From the NCBI GenBank assembly GCA_020853095.1, contig JADYZN010000040.1:141034-205033 (forward strand): DNA of 64,000 nucleotides. The letters run 5' to 3'. Source of the stretch: Phycisphaerales bacterium (GTDB lineage Bacteria; Planctomycetota; Phycisphaerae; Tepidisphaerales; Tepidisphaeraceae). Positions 61,713-64,000 of this stretch are shown here, one piece after another. Under the pieces are notes generated by a model. That model searched no databases. It was not told where the DNA came from and saw only the letters and a program-made list of their open reading frames with translations. Every line of letters begins with the position of its first letter. The first letter of the stretch is position 1. Both the position numbers and the translations under genes were made by a program.

Positions 61713-62753
61713 TTATCGTGTGGAGATGCCGGACTCCTGGGGACAGCTTGTTGTTTGGGTCGTTGACGGCGGATGGGGCAGGGGCGGTTTTGGCAGGTTC
61801 ATCGTCCGGCTGACGATGTACAAGGGACGACCTTTGCTCTGTTCAAAAATCCGGCCGATGTATTCGCCAAGGATGCCATTGGAGACCAGGATCGCCCCGC
61901 CAACCATGCAGACCAGGATCACCTGCGAGGTCCAGCCGGCCGTGGTGTGGCCGGTCAGTTTGGAGACCACCGCGATGATGGAAACAATGATCCCGAGCAT
62001 CGCCGTGATAATCCCCAGCCCCAGGCTCAATCGAAGCGGCAGCGGAGAGAAAGACACGGCCGCCGTCCACGCGAAATGAATCATTTTGCGCAATGGATAC
62101 TTGGTTGACCCGGCCGCGCGGGCCGGGCGATCAAAACGCACGGCCGTCTGTGGAAACCCCACCCACGCCACCATGCCGCGCAAAAACCGGTGCGTTTCGC
62201 GCATCGCCTTGAGGGCATCGAGACATTCACGGGAGACCAGCCGGAAATCGCCCGTGTCGGCCGGCAGATCGGGATGAATGAACCGCCGCATGAACCGGTA
62301 AAACCCCCAGGCGGTCAGGCGTTTGAAAGCCGATTCATTTTGTCGCGAAGCCCGCTGGCCATACACCACATCAAATCCCCGGCAATACTCGCGGATCATC
62401 TCCAGCACGACTTCGGGCGGATCCTGCAAATCGGCGTCCATGACCACCACCGCATCCCCAATCGCCATGTCCAGCCCCGCCGTGACGGCCGCCTGGTGGC
62501 CAAAATTGCGGGCCAAAGCGGCCACCTTGATGCGCGGGTCGGCCCCGGCCCAGTCCATCAACAGTTCCAACGTCCGATCCGCGCTGCCATCGTTGACGAA
62601 CAGCACCTCAACGGAACAGGGCAGGGTCTGCAAAAACGCCTCCAGACGCGGCCGCAGATGCGGGATGACCTCTTGCTCGTTGTACGCGGGGATCACGATC
62701 GACAGCAACGAAGGCGTCGGCCGCGGTGTCAGATGGTGATAAGTCTGGGGCAT
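61713..62753 (-). CDS. GT2-family glycosyltransferase (GtrB/ArnC-like) with two C-terminal TM helices
   Basis: The protein has 346 residues. The N-terminal domain has SIVIPAYNEQEVIPHL, VNDGSADRTLEL, the DxD-type VVMDADLQDPPEVV and the family-typical RNFGHQAAVTAGLDMA. Two TM helices (about 240-265 and 285-305) follow, then a Pro/Thr-rich tail. GtrB-type proteins transfer glucose or similar sugars to undecaprenyl phosphate at the cytoplasmic face. It is upstream of the methyltransferase gene in the same direction. Confidence 0.9.
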   Translation of the reverse strand: MPQTYHHLTPRPTPSLLSIVIPAYNEQEVIPHLRPRLEAFLQTLPCSVEVLFVNDGSADRTLELLMDWAGADPRIKVAALARNFGHQAAVTAGLDMAIGDAVVVMDADLQDPPEVVLEMIREYCRGFDVVYGQRASRQNESAFKRLTAWGFYRFMRRFIHPDLPADTGDFRLVSRECLDALKAMRETHRFLRGMVAWVGFPQTAVRFDRPARAAGSTKYPLRKMIHFAWTAAVSFSPLPLRLSLGLGIITAMLGIIVSIIAVVSKLTGHTTAGWTSQVILVCMVGGAILVSNGILGEYIGRIFEQSKGRPLYIVSRTMNLPKPPLPHPPSTTQTTSCPQESGISTR

Positions 62754-62829
62754 AGGTCTGTCGCCATGATAGACGGCACGACACCGGACGCAAGAAATTG
62801 CGATTTGATGATCGAACCCGCTTTGGAAT

Positions 62830-63339
62830 CTATCGCTTTCGCAGCTCCGCCAGCAGATGTCGCAATTCGGGCAGGATCAGGCCCGTCAAAGCCAGTTCAA
62901 CCGCCTTGGTCGATCCGGGTAGGCAAAAGATGGGTTTCCCCGCCACAAACCCTGCGACGGCCCGACTCAACATGGCCGCGCTACCGATCTGCTGATGACT
63001 GAGCATCCGAAACAATTCGCCAAATCCCGGTAATTGCTTGTCGAATAGTTGCTGGAGGGCGTCGATGGTCTGGTCGCGCGGGCTGATGCCGGTGCCGCCA
63101 TTGGTAAGTATGACATCGACATCATCGCGATCCAGCAGGGAACGCGCCAGCCTGGATAATTGTTTGGCCTCATCGGGAATCAGATGATAGGCGGAGGTGG
63201 TATGGCCATTTTCGATCAACAACCGCTGGATCGTCTGGCCGCTGCGATCGGTCTGGGGGGTGCGGGTGTCGCTGAGGGTGATGATCGCGCAACGGGCGGA
63301 GATCTCCCCGGCGGATTGTTTGTGGTCCAGGTGGCTCAT
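62830..63339 (-). CDS. moaB: MoaB/MogA-family molybdopterin-binding protein
   Basis: The protein has 169 residues. The family motifs are ITLSDTRTPQTDRSGQTI near the N-terminus and TNGGTGISPRDQTIDAL in the middle, with FCLPGSTKAVELAL near the end. MoaB/MogA proteins adenylate molybdopterin before molybdenum insertion. It lies three bases past the stop of the lipoprotein gene. No other molybdenum cofactor genes are nearby. Confidence 0.9.
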   Translation of the reverse strand: MSHLDHKQSAGEISARCAIITLSDTRTPQTDRSGQTIQRLLIENGHTTSAYHLIPDEAKQLSRLARSLLDRDDVDVILTNGGTGISPRDQTIDALQQLFDKQLPGFGELFRMLSHQQIGSAAMLSRAVAGFVAGKPIFCLPGSTKAVELALTGLILPELRHLLAELRKR

Positions 63340-63342
63340 GGG

Positions 63343-63786
63343 TCAAGGTTGGTGATTGGACTCGAGGGCGACCAGCCGCCCATCCTTTTCAACGATGGTG
63401 ATCTGGTGCCGGCCGGGAACCAGCAGAAGATCCAGCCGGTCGTGGCTGCCGCGACTGATGGCGAGAATCTCTTCCAGCGTGTGCAACCCCTGGTAGACGC
63501 GCAGCCAGGCATTGACGCCCTGTTCAAACCGGCCGGTCAATGGGCCGGCGTGGGCCACTTTGCCCGGTTCGAGGGAGCTGAAGCTGTATGTGGCGGTCTG
63601 CGGCATCATGGCCAGCAGTTCGGGCGATTCCCACCCTTGCTCATCCGGCGGGCCATCCTTGGTCAGCCAGACCGAGATGGGGGTGCCGGTCTGGTTTTTC
63701 ACCGACAATTCAAAGGTTTCCTGGCGGGTGGAAGCGCATCCGACGATCAACAGCAAGGCGGCCAGCGGCACAAAAAGACGGTTCAT
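63343..63786 (-). CDS. Small lipoprotein of unknown function
   Basis: The protein has 147 residues from ATG 63786, with AGGA eight bases upstream. The lipoprotein signal ends LLIVGCAS (Cys17). The remaining domain of ~125 residues begins ELSVKNQTGTPISVWLTKDG, suggesting an immunoglobulin-like beta sandwich, but no family was identified. It is three bases from moaB on the same strand and probably co-transcribed by chance of position. Confidence 0.7.
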   Translation of the reverse strand: MNRLFVPLAALLLIVGCASTRQETFELSVKNQTGTPISVWLTKDGPPDEQGWESPELLAMMPQTATYSFSSLEPGKVAHAGPLTGRFEQGVNAWLRVYQGLHTLEEILAISRGSHDRLDLLLVPGRHQITIVEKDGRLVALESNHQP

Positions 63787-63886
63787 GGGTTTGATCCTAA
63801 CGGGCACGGGATGGAATACAATTGCCGGCCGCGTCATTCTCAAACCACCCGCTTTTTTAAGGCGTCACGACGATGTCAAACCAAAA

Positions 63887-63926
63887 TAGAAATGTCCGGT
63901 ATTTCCGCAAAGTAGAAATGTCCGGT
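63887..63926 (+). repeat. Duplicated 14-mer TAGAAATGTCCGGT near the window end
   Basis: TAGAAATGTCCGGT occurs at 63887-63900 and again at 63913-63926, 26 bases apart. Nothing else recognisable lies between 63787 and 64000. Short paired direct repeats of this kind occur at the ends of some insertion elements, so a mobile element may begin just beyond the window; no transposase is visible here. Confidence 0.5.
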
Positions 63927-64000
63927 TCAGCCGATGGCGGCCTTTCGCCAGGGATGGCTGGGCGCTGGACGCCAGGAACATTTTGAATTACCACCTCTTG

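Overview
The window comes from a GC-rich bacterium, most likely a member of the Planctomycetota and probably of the class Phycisphaerae. The evidence is the combination of a PEP-CTERM protein, pseudopilin-like proteins of the planctomycete type (one ending in an 'FADGHAE' motif), three proteins that start with an 'E-[AS]-LE-x-R-x-LL' (LEPR-XLL type) N-terminal motif, Delta-60 repeats and a membrane-anchored GspE-like protein. This assignment is inferred from gene content; no rRNA gene is present to confirm it.

Layout. 1-5.7 kb (minus strand): a CvpA-family membrane protein cut by the window edge, a GspE-like ATPase with a degenerate P-loop, a small membrane protein, a MauE/DoxX-like protein coupled to a rhodanese without its cysteine, and a Y-family DNA polymerase. 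5.9-14.1 kb (minus): two very large LEPR-XLL surface proteins with a sulfotransferase between them. 14.3-18.8 kb (minus): a compact glycan operon (STAS protein, GT4, GT2, ChbG/YdjC deacetylase, GT87). 18.9-23.9 kb: an RNase HII-like protein, tRNA-Asp, TadA, a NifU-type scaffold, a lipoprotein, ArgD and a divergent nitrilase-superfamily amidase. 23.9-31.9 kb (plus): AddB, AddA and a Crp/Fnr regulator. 31.9-33.6 kb: a small LEPR-XLL protein and a repeat-rich region almost without genes. 33.6-35.5 kb (minus): hemerythrin, the Ric/ScdA iron-sulfur repair protein under a near-consensus promoter flanked by palindromes, and a Gdx/SugE exporter. 35.7-41.7 kb (plus): a sugar ABC importer (binding protein and two permeases, no ATPase), TruD and a SET-domain protein. 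41.6-43.3 kb (minus): a small membrane protein and a secreted CX4CH protein. 43.5-49.0 kb (plus): an SNF2-type ATPase with a coupled 69-residue protein, an SDR protein and a rhomboid protease. 49.0-51.1 kb (minus): a class III aminotransferase coupled to a GntR/FCD regulator with an 18-bp operator. 51.1-58.5 kb (plus): a candidate iron/haem locus behind a Fur-like box (PEP-CTERM protein, pseudopilin, HutX/ChuX, ECF-like membrane protein, second pseudopilin, lipoprotein esterase), then a TMTC-like TPR membrane protein. 58.7-62.8 kb: glycosyltransferases, a DUF2304 protein and a methyltransferase. 62.8-64 kb: MoaB, a lipoprotein, and a duplicated 14-mer that may mark the end of a mobile element.

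Functional themes are cell-surface construction (LEPR-XLL proteins, glycosyltransferases, a sulfotransferase), DNA repair (AddAB, Y-family polymerase), nitrosative/oxygen stress (Ric, hemerythrin, Crp/Fnr) and possibly haem/iron handling. No CRISPR array, rRNA operon, complete insertion sequence or phage was seen.
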